Assembly (NCBI RefSeq): GCF_028471945.1
Contig: NZ_CP110128.1
Location: 1,104,501-1,168,500, forward strand
DNA from: Pseudomonas sp. WJP1
Lineage (GTDB): Bacteria; Pseudomonadota; Gammaproteobacteria; Pseudomonadales; Pseudomonadaceae
Direction: 5' to 3'
DNA length: 64,000 nucleotides
The position numbers were made by a program, and so were the translations under genes. Below the pieces are notes generated by a model that searched no databases, was not told the origin of the DNA, and saw only the letters and a list, made by a program, of their open reading frames with translations. Position 1 is the stretch's first letter. Each line of letters opens with the position of its first letter. Of this stretch, positions 28,572-36,673 are shown one piece after another.

Positions 28572-30989
28572 TTAAAACAAAACTTTTGCCACATCCGCAA
28601 AGCGCTTGGCAAAGTGCACGGTAATCCCTTCCTTCAGATAATCCGGCAATTCTTCGAAGCTTCCACGGTTAGGCTCCGGCAAGATCAATTCGAAAATCTT
28701 CTGCCTCCGCGCCGCAATCACCTTCTCACGCACCCCGCCAATCGGCAGTACATGCCCGGTCAACGTCAGCTCGCCCGTCATGGCCACACCTTTTTTCGGC
28801 GGCTGGTTGCGTGCCAGGGACAGCAGGGCGCTGGCCATGGTTACGCCGGCGCTCGGGCCGTCTTTCGGGGTGGCGCCTTCCGGTACGTGCAAGTGCACGA
28901 ACGCTTCGTCGAAGAATTTCGGATCACCGCCAAACGACTTCAGGTTGGAACTGACGTAGCTGTAGGCAATTTCCGCAGACTCTTTCATCACGTCGCCCAG
29001 TTGCCCGGTGAGCTTGAAGCCGCGATTGAGGGTATGTATGCGCGTGGCTTCGATCGGCAGGGTCGCGCCACCCATGCTGGTCCACGCCAGACCTGTGATC
29101 ACTCCGGTGCCGGACAGTACTTGCTCGTTACGGAACACGGGCTTGCCCAGCGACGATTCGAGGTCTTTTGGACCAATCTTGATCACTGCTTCTGGATCGT
29201 CGAGCAGCTTAACTACGGCTTTGCGCACCAGTTTTCCGAGGTTTTTCTCCAGCTGACGGACCCCGGCTTCACGGGCGTAACCGTCGATCAGCGTCTTCAA
29301 CGCGCTGTCGCTGATGCTCAGGCTGCCTTTTGACACGCCGGCCTTTTCCAGTTGCTTCGGCCACAGGTGGCGTTTGGCGATGGCGACTTTTTCTTCGGTG
29401 ATGTAACCCGACAGGCGAATCACTTCCATCCGGTCCAGCAAGGGGCCGGGAATCGAATCCAGGGTGTTGGCGGTGCAGACGAACAGCACTTTGGACAGGT
29501 CCAGGCGCAGGTCCAGGTAATGGTCGAGGAATTCGACGTTCTGCTCCGGATCAAGGGTTTCCAACAGCGCCGACGCCGGGTCGCCTTGATAGCTTTGCCC
29601 CATCTTGTCGATTTCGTCGAGCATGATCACCGGGTTCATCACTTCGACGTCTTTCAGCGCTTGCACGAGTTTGCCCGGCATCGCGCCAATGTAGGTACGG
29701 CGGTGGCCCTTGATTTCGGCTTCGTCACGCATGCCGCCGAGGCTGAAGCGGTAGAACGGCCGGCCGAGGGATTCGGCGATGGATTTGCCGACGCTGGTTT
29801 TACCCACGCCCGGCGGCCCTACCAGCAGCACGATGGAGCCGCTGATTTCGCCCTTGTAGGCACCCACCGCGAGGAATTCGAGGATGCGGTCCTTGATGTC
29901 GTCGAGGCCTGCATGGTGGTTGTCCAGTACCTTGCGCGCGTGCTTGAGGTCGAGTTTGTCCTCGCCGTACACGCCCCAGGGCACCGATGTCGCCCAGTCG
30001 AGGTAGTTACGCGTGACCGCGTACTCCGGCGAACCGGTCTCGAGGATCGACAGCTTGTTCATCTCTTCTTCGATGCGCTTCTGCGCCTGCGACGGCAACA
30101 CCTTGCCGGTCAGCCGTTGCTCGAATTGTTCGATGTCGGCGCTGCGGTCGTCCTTGGTCAGCCCCAGCTCCTGCTGGATGACCTTGAGCTGCTCCTTGAG
30201 GAAGAATTCGCGCTGATGCTCACCGATCTTGCGGTTAACTTCGGCGGAAATCTCTTTTTGCAGGCGCGCGACCTCGACCTCCTTGCGCAGCATCGGCAGG
30301 ACTTTTTCCATGCGCTTGAGCATGGGCACGCAGTCGAGCACTTCCTGCAGTTCGCTGCCGGTGGCCGACGTCAGTGCGGCGGCAAAGTCGGTCAACGGCG
30401 ATGGATCGTTGGGGCTGAAGCGGTTGAGGTAGTTCTTCAGCTCTTCGCTGTACAGCGGATTGAGCGGCAGCAGTTCCTTGATCGCATTGATCAGCGCCAT
30501 GCCGTAGGCCTTGACCTCGTCGGTCGGCTCGGTGGGCTGGTGCGGGTATTCGACTTCCACCAGGTACGGCGGGCGATGGTGCTTGAGCCAGGTCTTGAGG
30601 CGCACACGGGTCAGGCCCTGGGCGACGAATTGCAGTTTGCCGTTTTCGCGACTGGCGTGGTGCACCTTGACCAGGGTGCCGTACAGCGGCAGGGCCGAGG
30701 TATCAAAATGGCGCGGGTCTTCCTGTGGCGTGTCCATGTAGAACAGGGCCAGGGAGTGATGCTCGGATTTGGCGACCAGGTCGAGGGTTTCCGCCCAGGG
30801 CTCTTCATTGACGATGACCGGCAGGACCTGGGCCGGGAAGAAGGGGCGGTTGTGAATCGGGATGATGTAGACCTTGTCCGGCAGGTTCTGGCCGGGCAGG
30901 GCAAGCCCCTTGCCTGGGGTGTGGTGTTCGGCGTTTTCCGGGTCGGCGTATTCGCTGGGGTCTTCGGGGAATGCTTGCTGGTCGCTCAT
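28572..30989 (-). CDS. ATP-dependent Lon-type protease (second Lon, AsrA-like)
   Basis: 805 residues from ATG 30989 (MSDQQAFPEDPSEYADPENA). An N-terminal Lon substrate domain (about 38-235), a coiled region, AAA+ module with Walker A GPPGVGKT (391-398) and Walker B VIMLDEID (about 454-461), and the C-terminal protease with Ser713 in DGPSAG and Lys756. Pseudomonas usually has a main lon beside clpX/hupB; this copy lies elsewhere and carries a 35-residue acidic N-terminal extension, like AsrA of P. aeruginosa. Naming as AsrA is by context. Confidence 0.9.
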   Translation of the reverse strand: MSDQQAFPEDPSEYADPENAEHHTPGKGLALPGQNLPDKVYIIPIHNRPFFPAQVLPVIVNEEPWAETLDLVAKSEHHSLALFYMDTPQEDPRHFDTSALPLYGTLVKVHHASRENGKLQFVAQGLTRVRLKTWLKHHRPPYLVEVEYPHQPTEPTDEVKAYGMALINAIKELLPLNPLYSEELKNYLNRFSPNDPSPLTDFAAALTSATGSELQEVLDCVPMLKRMEKVLPMLRKEVEVARLQKEISAEVNRKIGEHQREFFLKEQLKVIQQELGLTKDDRSADIEQFEQRLTGKVLPSQAQKRIEEEMNKLSILETGSPEYAVTRNYLDWATSVPWGVYGEDKLDLKHARKVLDNHHAGLDDIKDRILEFLAVGAYKGEISGSIVLLVGPPGVGKTSVGKSIAESLGRPFYRFSLGGMRDEAEIKGHRRTYIGAMPGKLVQALKDVEVMNPVIMLDEIDKMGQSYQGDPASALLETLDPEQNVEFLDHYLDLRLDLSKVLFVCTANTLDSIPGPLLDRMEVIRLSGYITEEKVAIAKRHLWPKQLEKAGVSKGSLSISDSALKTLIDGYAREAGVRQLEKNLGKLVRKAVVKLLDDPEAVIKIGPKDLESSLGKPVFRNEQVLSGTGVITGLAWTSMGGATLPIEATRIHTLNRGFKLTGQLGDVMKESAEIAYSYVSSNLKSFGGDPKFFDEAFVHLHVPEGATPKDGPSAGVTMASALLSLARNQPPKKGVAMTGELTLTGHVLPIGGVREKVIAARRQKIFELILPEPNRGSFEELPDYLKEGITVHFAKRFADVAKVLF

Positions 30990-31098
30990 GGGGCACCTGC
31001 ACAATGGGGTATGGGTCTTAGATGGGGCAGGCCTCTGGTGGTTTCAATGGGGGAGGGGATATTCGGGGAGCGTTCAGGATCGGGACAGGTAGTGTGCA

Positions 31099-31143
31099 TC
31101 TGCCTGTTGCAGGCAGCGTAGCGTTCCCAAGGCATGGGAACGC
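31099..31143. repeat. Two adjacent hairpins between lon and the YkuD gene
   Basis: CTGCCTG-TTG-CAGGCAG is followed by GCGTTCCCA (31121-31129) paired with TGGGAACGC (31135-31143). The second hairpin shares GTTCCCA/TGGGAA with the repeat at 26707. They lie just downstream of the minus-strand L,D-transpeptidase gene; no T-tract follows, so a terminator role is uncertain. Confidence 0.55.
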
Positions 31144-31155
31144 TCAACGATCATA

Positions 31156-31659
31156 TTAAGGACGAATCTCGATCATCGTGCCGTCCGGCACCAGGTTCCA
31201 GATTTCGCGCATGTCCATGTTGCGCATGGCAATGCAACCGTCAGTCCAGTCCAGGGTGTGGAACAGGTGCTCGGGGTTTTCTTCGGTGTCCGGGGTGCCG
31301 TGGATCATGATCATGCCGCCGGGATCGACACCTTCACGCCGTGAGCGCGCGGAATCGGTGATGTTCGGGTAGGAAATGTGCATCGCCAGGTTGAATTTAT
31401 CGCTGACCTTGCGCCAGTCGATCCAGTAGAAACCTTCTGGCGTGCGTTTGTCGCCTTCCATCAGCTTTGGCCCTAGGGGCCGTTTGCCCAGGGAAATGCG
31501 ATAGGTCTTGACCGGCTTGCCGTCATTGATCAATTGCAATTGATGGGCAGACTTGAGAACCAGGATTTTCTCGATGACCTTGCCGTCCAGGGGCTCCATG
31601 GCAGTAGCCTGGGACACCGTGACGAACGACAAGCAGAACAGGGCAAGCAACCAGCGCAT
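31156..31659 (-). CDS. L,D-transpeptidase family (YkuD) periplasmic protein
   Basis: 167 residues. A signal peptide (MRWLLALFCLSFVTVSQATA) is followed by a YkuD domain with the catalytic signature MIHGTPD and DWTDGCIAMRN (His, Cys). No LysM or other wall-binding domain is present. Such proteins make 3-3 peptidoglycan cross-links or attach proteins, and some small members act in other wall trimming. It is a single gene between lon and a Nudix gene. Confidence 0.88.
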   Translation of the reverse strand: MRWLLALFCLSFVTVSQATAMEPLDGKVIEKILVLKSAHQLQLINDGKPVKTYRISLGKRPLGPKLMEGDKRTPEGFYWIDWRKVSDKFNLAMHISYPNITDSARSRREGVDPGGMIMIHGTPDTEENPEHLFHTLDWTDGCIAMRNMDMREIWNLVPDGTMIEIRP

Positions 31660-31784
31660 TGAAACGATTCCCCAGGAGGTGTCGCGACCATATATCTATT
31701 TATAGGTGTTTTTGCAGGCGCTGCCGAAGGTCCGGGCCGAGTTCGGACGATCTTTGCGCGCCTGGCGATGATACCAAGATGACA

Positions 31785-32336
31785 TCAAGTGATGACAGGC
31801 TGAACCAGCGGCGGGATCGATTCGGACCGCACGGGGTAGACCTCGGTCCGCCGGTCAGCGAAGAAGCATTCTAAGGTACGGCCCACCGTGCGGAAAGCCA
31901 GCTCGTCCCAAGGAATGTCGGCTTCGTCGAATAGTTGCACTTCCAGGCTCTCTACACCGGCGGCAAAATCCAGGTCCGCCAGCTCGGCGCGGAAGAACAC
32001 ATGCACCTGACTGATGTGCGGTACATCGATCAGCGTATAGATGCTCAGGTTGCGTACTCGCGCACAGGCTTCCTCGGCGGTCTCGCGAATGGCCGCCTGC
32101 TCGATGGTCTCACCGTTTTCCATGAAGCCGGCGGGCAGGGTCCAGTAACCACGGCGCGGCTCGATGGCGCGGCGGCACAACAGGACCTGGGTGCCCCAGG
32201 TCGCCACGCAGCCGGCGACGATGTTGGGGTTCTGGTAGTGAACGGTGTGACAGCTGTCGCAGACAAAACGCAGGCGCGAATCGCCCTCGGGAATGCGTTG
32301 GGTCACCGGGTTGCCGCACTGACTGCAAAATTTCAT
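31785..32336 (-). CDS. Nudix hydrolase with N-terminal zinc ribbon
   Basis: 183 residues from ATG 32336 (MKFCSQCGNPV). Two CxxC pairs (CSQC, CDSC) form a zinc ribbon, followed by a Nudix domain whose box reads GFMENGETIEQAAIRETAEE (the final Gly position is Ala/Cys here). The build resembles NudC-like pyrophosphatases but is shorter. The substrate (NADH, ADP-ribose or another nucleotide) is not clear. It is divergent from the CoA pyrophosphatase gene. Confidence 0.88.
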   Translation of the reverse strand: MKFCSQCGNPVTQRIPEGDSRLRFVCDSCHTVHYQNPNIVAGCVATWGTQVLLCRRAIEPRRGYWTLPAGFMENGETIEQAAIRETAEEACARVRNLSIYTLIDVPHISQVHVFFRAELADLDFAAGVESLEVQLFDEADIPWDELAFRTVGRTLECFFADRRTEVYPVRSESIPPLVQPVIT

Positions 32337-32483
32337 GCTTGGGTTCCTGAATGCTGCGCCTATCTTGGCGTGCGGCGGTGGCTGTCGGCAAGTTGTCGTT
32401 TCGCGACATGCCACTGTCCGGGGGGTTGGGCGACCGAAGCGATTGGTGCATGATGCAGGGTAAGGCACTGATCGAGAACACTC

Positions 32484-33083
32484 ATGCTGGACGAGCTACT
32501 GCATCGGGTAAGTCACCACACACCGCGCACGTTGGAGACCGACCGACGTTTCCCAGAGGCTGCCGTCCTGGTACCGATCACTCGCAGTGACGAGCCGGAG
32601 CTGGTATTGACCTTGCGCGCCAGCGGGCTGTCGACCCATGGTGGCGAAGTCGCCTTCCCCGGTGGTCGCCGCGACCCCGAAGACCCCGACCTGGTATTTA
32701 CCGCCCTGCGCGAAGCCGAAGAAGAGATCGGCCTGCCACCGGGCCTGGTCGAAGTGATCGGCCCGCTGAGCCCGTTGATCTCCCTGCACGGCATCAAGGT
32801 CACGCCTTATGTCGGGGTGATTCCGGATTTTGTCCAGTACCGGGCCAACGATGCCGAGATCGCCGCCGTGTTCAGTGTGCCCCTGGAGTTCTTCCGCAAG
32901 GACCCGCGCGAGCATACCCATCGTATCGATTACCAGGGACGCAGTTGGTACGTGCCGAGCTATCGCTATGGCGAATTCAAGATCTGGGGCCTGACGGCGA
33001 TCATGATCGTGGAGTTGATCAATCTGCTCTATGACGCGAAAATCAGCCTGCACTTACCGCCTAAAAGCTTTATCAATACCTGA
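32484..33083 (+). CDS. CoA pyrophosphatase, Nudix family (NudL-like)
   Basis: 199 residues. The NuCoA signature LTLRASGLSTHGGEVAFPGG precedes the Nudix box RREPDxxxxxTALREAEEEIGL (here starting GGRRDPEDPD). The family splits CoA and acyl-CoA into phosphopantetheine and ADP. It is the first of a likely plus-strand group with the gamma carbonic anhydrase and DUF1289 genes, after a gap of 55 bases. Confidence 0.9.
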   Translation: MLDELLHRVSHHTPRTLETDRRFPEAAVLVPITRSDEPELVLTLRASGLSTHGGEVAFPGGRRDPEDPDLVFTALREAEEEIGLPPGLVEVIGPLSPLISLHGIKVTPYVGVIPDFVQYRANDAEIAAVFSVPLEFFRKDPREHTHRIDYQGRSWYVPSYRYGEFKIWGLTAIMIVELINLLYDAKISLHLPPKSFINT

Positions 33084-33138
33084 AGCCATCACTCGAATGG
33101 CCTGAACACGCCGCTGCCTGAGCCCTGAGGACAACAAG

Positions 33139-33663
33139 ATGAAATACCGCCTGGGCGACGCCCGTGTCGAGACCCATCCACAGAGCTGGGTCGCTCCCAA
33201 TGCCGTGCTGGTGGGCAGGGTCAAGCTGGAAGAGGGCGCCAACGTCTGGTTCAACGCCGTGCTGCGGGGCGACAACGAGCTGATCCTGATCGGCAAGAAC
33301 AGCAACGTCCAGGATGGCACCGTGATGCATACCGACATGGGTTACCCGCTCACCATCGGTACCGGCGTGACCATCGGCCACAACGCCATGCTGCACGGCT
33401 GCACCGTGGGTGACTACAGCCTCATCGGTATCAATGCGGTGATCCTCAACGGCGCGAAAATCGGCAAGAACTGCATCATCGGCGCCAATTCGTTGATCGG
33501 CGAAGGCAAGGAAATTCCGGATGGTTCGTTGGTCATGGGTTCGCCCGGCAAGGTAGTACGCGAGCTGACCGAACAGCAGAAAAAGATGCTGGAAGCCAGC
33601 GCCGCCCACTATGTGCATAACTCACAGCGGTATGCCCGCGACCTGGCAGAGCAGGAAGAATGA
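33139..33663 (+). CDS. Gamma-class carbonic anhydrase-like hexapeptide protein (YrdA/CaiE family)
   Basis: 174 residues forming a left-handed beta-helix of hexapeptide repeats ([20 protein letters not shown], then [20 protein letters not shown]). His residues at HTDMG and GHNAMLHG match zinc ligands of gamma carbonic anhydrase-like proteins. A C-terminal helix ([20 protein letters not shown]) follows. Actual anhydrase activity varies in this family. It overlaps the next gene by four bases. Confidence 0.9.
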   Translation: MKYRLGDARVETHPQSWVAPNAVLVGRVKLEEGANVWFNAVLRGDNELILIGKNSNVQDGTVMHTDMGYPLTIGTGVTIGHNAMLHGCTVGDYSLIGINAVILNGAKIGKNCIIGANSLIGEGKEIPDGSLVMGSPGKVVRELTEQQKKMLEASAAHYVHNSQRYARDLAEQEE

Positions 33664-33875
33664 ACACTCCAGAACGCCCGGTGGCATCGCCCTGCGTGAA
33701 TATTTGCGCACTGGACGACGATGACATTTGCACGGGCTGTCAGCGCACGGTTGAGGAAATCACCCGCTGGAGCCGCATGACCAACGACGAGCGCCGCACC
33801 GTGTTGGGGTTGTGCCATGAGCGGGCCAAGGCCAGTGGGTTGGTGTGGATGATTGGAGCAAAGCCGAAGAACTGA
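33660..33875 (+). CDS. DUF1289 small cysteine-rich protein
   Basis: 71 residues with the DUF1289 pattern [20 protein letters not shown] and [11 protein letters not shown]. The four Cys (C..C.......C..C) suggest metal binding, possibly zinc or iron-sulfur. It starts inside the end of the gamma carbonic anhydrase gene (ATGA), so it is the last gene of that group. Function unknown; the family is widespread in proteobacteria. Confidence 0.88.
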   Translation: MNTPERPVASPCVNICALDDDDICTGCQRTVEEITRWSRMTNDERRTVLGLCHERAKASGLVWMIGAKPKN

Positions 33876-33886
33876 GGTATGGCCAT

Positions 33887-33987
33887 CGTAGGAGCGAGCC
33901 TGCTCGCGATGGACTCAAGAACACCGCGGGGAACCAGATTCCCCGCGTTATCGTTAACGACCATCGCGAGCAGGCTCGCTCCTACAG
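33887..33987. repeat. REPIN-like inverted pair
   Basis: GTAGGAGCGAGCCTGCTCGC and GCGAGCAGGCTCGCTCCTAC flank about 55 bases, between the DUF1289 gene and the truncated VUT gene. Its right arm ends only 30 bases before the latter's start. Confidence 0.9.
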
Positions 33988-34017
33988 TATCCTGTGCGAA
34001 ATTTGACAGGTACTTCC

Positions 34018-34353
34018 ATGCTCTTTCTGATCGCCTATATCAGCAGCGTCGTGCTGATCAACTACGCCTTCTCCACCGCCCCGGACCTGGACATCATCTG
34101 GTCGGCCTGGGGCGGCCTGGTGTTCGTGTTGCGCGACATGGTGCAGACCCGCTTCGGTCACGGTGCGATCGCGGCGATGCTGGCGGCGCTGGTGTTGTCC
34201 TATATCACCTCTGATCCCTCCATTGCCCTGGCCAGCGCCACGGCATTTGCCGTGTCGGAGTGCATCGACTGGCTGGTGTTCAGCATCACCCGGCGCCCGT
34301 TGCATGGAACTTGCGGTGTGCGGGGTAAGCACGGGGCGGCGAGGCTTGGGTAA
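34018..34353 (+). CDS. VUT/YhhQ-type membrane protein, C-terminally truncated
   Basis: 111 residues from ATG 34018. The first 95 residues match the VUT family pattern (DIIWSAWGGLVFVLRDMVQT and ATAFAVSECIDWLVF), giving three or four membrane helices. After ITRRPLH the sequence becomes a short Gly/Arg-rich tail (GTCGVRGKHGAARLG) instead of the expected further helices, and only 46 bases remain before the end of the convergent gene. The last third appears deleted. Intact relatives are put in preQ0/queuosine precursor uptake. Possibly non-functional. Confidence 0.65.
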   Translation: MLFLIAYISSVVLINYAFSTAPDLDIIWSAWGGLVFVLRDMVQTRFGHGAIAAMLAALVLSYITSDPSIALASATAFAVSECIDWLVFSITRRPLHGTCGVRGKHGAARLG

Positions 34354-34399
34354 GCGGCTCGATTATAGGAAGGTGGCTAACGATTCAACAAGTGCAAAT

Positions 34400-35653
34400 C
34401 TAGCGGATGGGTAACGCAGCGGGCGACGGGTTGGTATGCCAAATCAGCACCCGGGTAACACGATTGTCCTCGGTCTCGAGGATTTCCAGGCGATAGCGGC
34501 CGATTTTCAGGCATACCGGACAGTCCGGGATAGTTTCCAGCGCTTCGGTCACCAGGCCGTTCAGGGTTTTCGGGCCGTCGCTGGGCAGGTGCCAGCCCAG
34601 GCTCTTGTTCAGGTCGCGGATCGAGGCGGCGCCGTCGATCACCAGGCGCCCATCGGCCTGTGGATGGATATGCGGGTTGTCCTGGCTTTGCTGGCTTTCG
34701 AATTCGCCGACGATTTCTTCGAGAATGTCTTCCAGGGTGACGATGCCCAGCACCTCGCCGTATTCGTCGACCACCATGCCCAGACGCCGCTGTTGCTTGT
34801 GGAAGTTCAGCAGTTGCAATTGCAACGGGGTGCTTTCAGGGACGAAATAGGGTTCGCGACAGGCTGCCAGCAATGCTTCCAGGGTCAGGCTGCCGTCGGG
34901 GAGCAAATGGGCGATCTGCCGGGTATTGAGCACTGCTTCGACCTGGTTGATGTCGCTGTGGAACACCGGCAGGCGCGTGCGCTGGTTGTGGCGCAGTTGC
35001 TCGATGATCTCTTCGATTGGGTCGTCGAGGTTGATCCCGTCGACTTCGCTGCGTGGCACCAGGATGTCGTTGACCGTGATGTTGTCCAGCGCATGGATGC
35101 CCGGCAGCGCGTGCGTGCGGCTGACGGCATGCTCGTGATGGCCGTGAGGGTCGTGCCGCAGCGGCACTGGCTCGTCTTCGCTCTGTTGCACGACGTTGGC
35201 TTTGCGGGCAAACGGGCGCATCAGCAATTGGCTGATGGCGTTGAGAAGCCATGCCGCCGGGTAAATAAGCTTCAGGGGTATGGGCAACAAGTTGTTGCCC
35301 AAGGCGAGGATCGCGTCCGGATGACGAGCTGCGAGGGCGCGGGGCAGGTAGTCGGCCAGGATCAACAGCAGGGCACCCGCGCCCAGGCACGCCAGCCACG
35401 GGCCGTTTTCGGCCCAGGTGAAAATCGCCAGCAAGGTGCAGATGACCAGCACCAGTGCGCGGCACAGGGTATTGCAGAAAATCAGGCTGACCAGGGGGAA
35501 GCTCAACCGGGCCAGCGGTTTGTCGCTGGCGCGCGAGGCTGTACGCTGGGCCAGCAAGTGCTGCTGCGCGGCTTCTATGGCAGTAAACAGGCCCGACCAC
35601 AAGATCAGCAAGGCCACTACTGCAAGCATCGGCCCTATGGGCAAGTCGTCCAT
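34400..35653 (-). CDS. HlyC/CorC (CNNM) family membrane protein, CorB/YfjD-like
   Basis: 417 residues. An N-terminal DUF21 domain with about four membrane helices (PIGPMLAVVALLILWSGLFT onward), a CBS domain pair (about 195-315, VNDILVPRSEVDGINLDDPI and TLEDILEEIVGEFE), and a C-terminal CorC_HlyC domain. Members take part in Mg2+/Co2+ efflux or cation homeostasis. It is followed in the cell's usual order by the CcsA-like gene 12 bases upstream on the same strand and lies next to ffh. Confidence 0.9.
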   Translation of the reverse strand: MDDLPIGPMLAVVALLILWSGLFTAIEAAQQHLLAQRTASRASDKPLARLSFPLVSLIFCNTLCRALVLVICTLLAIFTWAENGPWLACLGAGALLLILADYLPRALAARHPDAILALGNNLLPIPLKLIYPAAWLLNAISQLLMRPFARKANVVQQSEDEPVPLRHDPHGHHEHAVSRTHALPGIHALDNITVNDILVPRSEVDGINLDDPIEEIIEQLRHNQRTRLPVFHSDINQVEAVLNTRQIAHLLPDGSLTLEALLAACREPYFVPESTPLQLQLLNFHKQQRRLGMVVDEYGEVLGIVTLEDILEEIVGEFESQQSQDNPHIHPQADGRLVIDGAASIRDLNKSLGWHLPSDGPKTLNGLVTEALETIPDCPVCLKIGRYRLEILETEDNRVTRVLIWHTNPSPAALPIR

Positions 35654-35665
35654 TATTGCCGCCCG

Positions 35666-36478
35666 TCAGATGTGCAGGATGTATTCACGAACCAGCTTGC
35701 TGCCGAAATACGCCAGCATCAACAGGCAGAAACCGGCCAGGGTCCAGCGGATGGCCTTGTGACCGCGCCAGCCAAGGCGGTTGCGGCCCCAGAGCAGCAC
35801 GCTGAAGACGATCCAGGCCAGGCAGGCCAGCAAGGTCTTGTGCACCAGGTGCTGGGCGAACAGGTTGTCGACGAACAGCCAGCCGGAGATCAGCGACAGT
35901 GACAGCAGCGTCCAGCCGGCCCAAAGGAAGCCGAACAGCAGGCTTTCCATGGTTTGCAGCGGCGGGAAGTTCTTGATCAGCCCCGACGGGTGCTTGTGCT
36001 TGAGTTGATGATCCTGGAGCAGCAGCAACAACGACTGGAACACGGCGATGGTGAACATGCCGTAGGCGAGGATCGACAGAAGGATGTGGGCGAGAATGCC
36101 GGGTGCTTCGTCGATGATCTGCACGGTGCCGGCGGGGGCGAACTGCGCCAGCAGCGCGGTCAACGCGCCCAGGGGGAACAGCAGGAGCAGCAGGTTCTCC
36201 ACCGGTATTCGTGAGCAGGCCAGAAGCGTCAGGGCGATGACCGCGGCGGCAATCAGGCTGGCGGCGCTGAAAAAATCCAGGCCCAGGCCAATCGGCGTCA
36301 GCAGGTGGGTGACAAGGCTGGCGCTGTGGGCCAGCACCGCCAGCACGCCGAGCGTAACCAGCAGGCGCTTGTTGGCCTTGGCGCCGGTGGCCAGGCGAGT
36401 GCCTTGATAGAAAGTCGCAGCGGCGTATAAGCAGGCGGCGGCGAGGGTAGCAAGCAAACTGGGTGACAAGGGGAGCAT
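35666..36478 (-). CDS. CcsA/YpjD-like cytochrome c assembly family membrane protein
   Basis: 270 residues from ATG 36478, about eight membrane helices. The conserved C-terminal block ISGWLFVDNLFAQHLVHKTL and WRGHKAIRWTLAGF, with His residues, is that of the CcsA/CcmC haem-handling superfamily. E. coli YpjD sits next to ffh in the same divergent layout, but its role is not clearly haem delivery. The open frame runs on to 36637, overlapping the ffh promoter, so the shorter start is preferred. Confidence 0.86.
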   Translation of the reverse strand: MLPLSPSLLATLAAACLYAAATFYQGTRLATGAKANKRLLVTLGVLAVLAHSASLVTHLLTPIGLGLDFFSAASLIAAAVIALTLLACSRIPVENLLLLLFPLGALTALLAQFAPAGTVQIIDEAPGILAHILLSILAYGMFTIAVFQSLLLLLQDHQLKHKHPSGLIKNFPPLQTMESLLFGFLWAGWTLLSLSLISGWLFVDNLFAQHLVHKTLLACLAWIVFSVLLWGRNRLGWRGHKAIRWTLAGFCLLMLAYFGSKLVREYILHI

Positions 36479-36570
36479 AAGTCCTGTTAGGCAAGCCCGA
36501 AAGGCGCTGAGTTTGGCATAGAACCCACGCGACACGAAAGTGCGAGGTGTCCGCCAGACGCAGTCTTCGC

Positions 36571-36576
36571 TATAAT
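36571..36576 (+). promoter_or_regulatory. Probable -10 box of the ffh promoter
   Basis: A perfect TATAAT lies 98 bases before the ffh start. No good -35 hexamer is seen 16-18 bases upstream, so the promoter is only half supported. Confidence 0.5.
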
Positions 36577-36673
36577 CCGCGACCTGCCCACGCCGCAGGC
36601 TCGCCGAGCACACGTTTAGTCCGGTCTGGGCCGCCATTATCCCGGTCTACACAGGGCCTGAAAGGATCGCGCA

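Noticed and set aside
29352..31121. Plus-strand open frame of 589 codons opposite the Lon gene
   Set aside because: Antisense shadow; the minus frame carries all Lon motifs, this one none.
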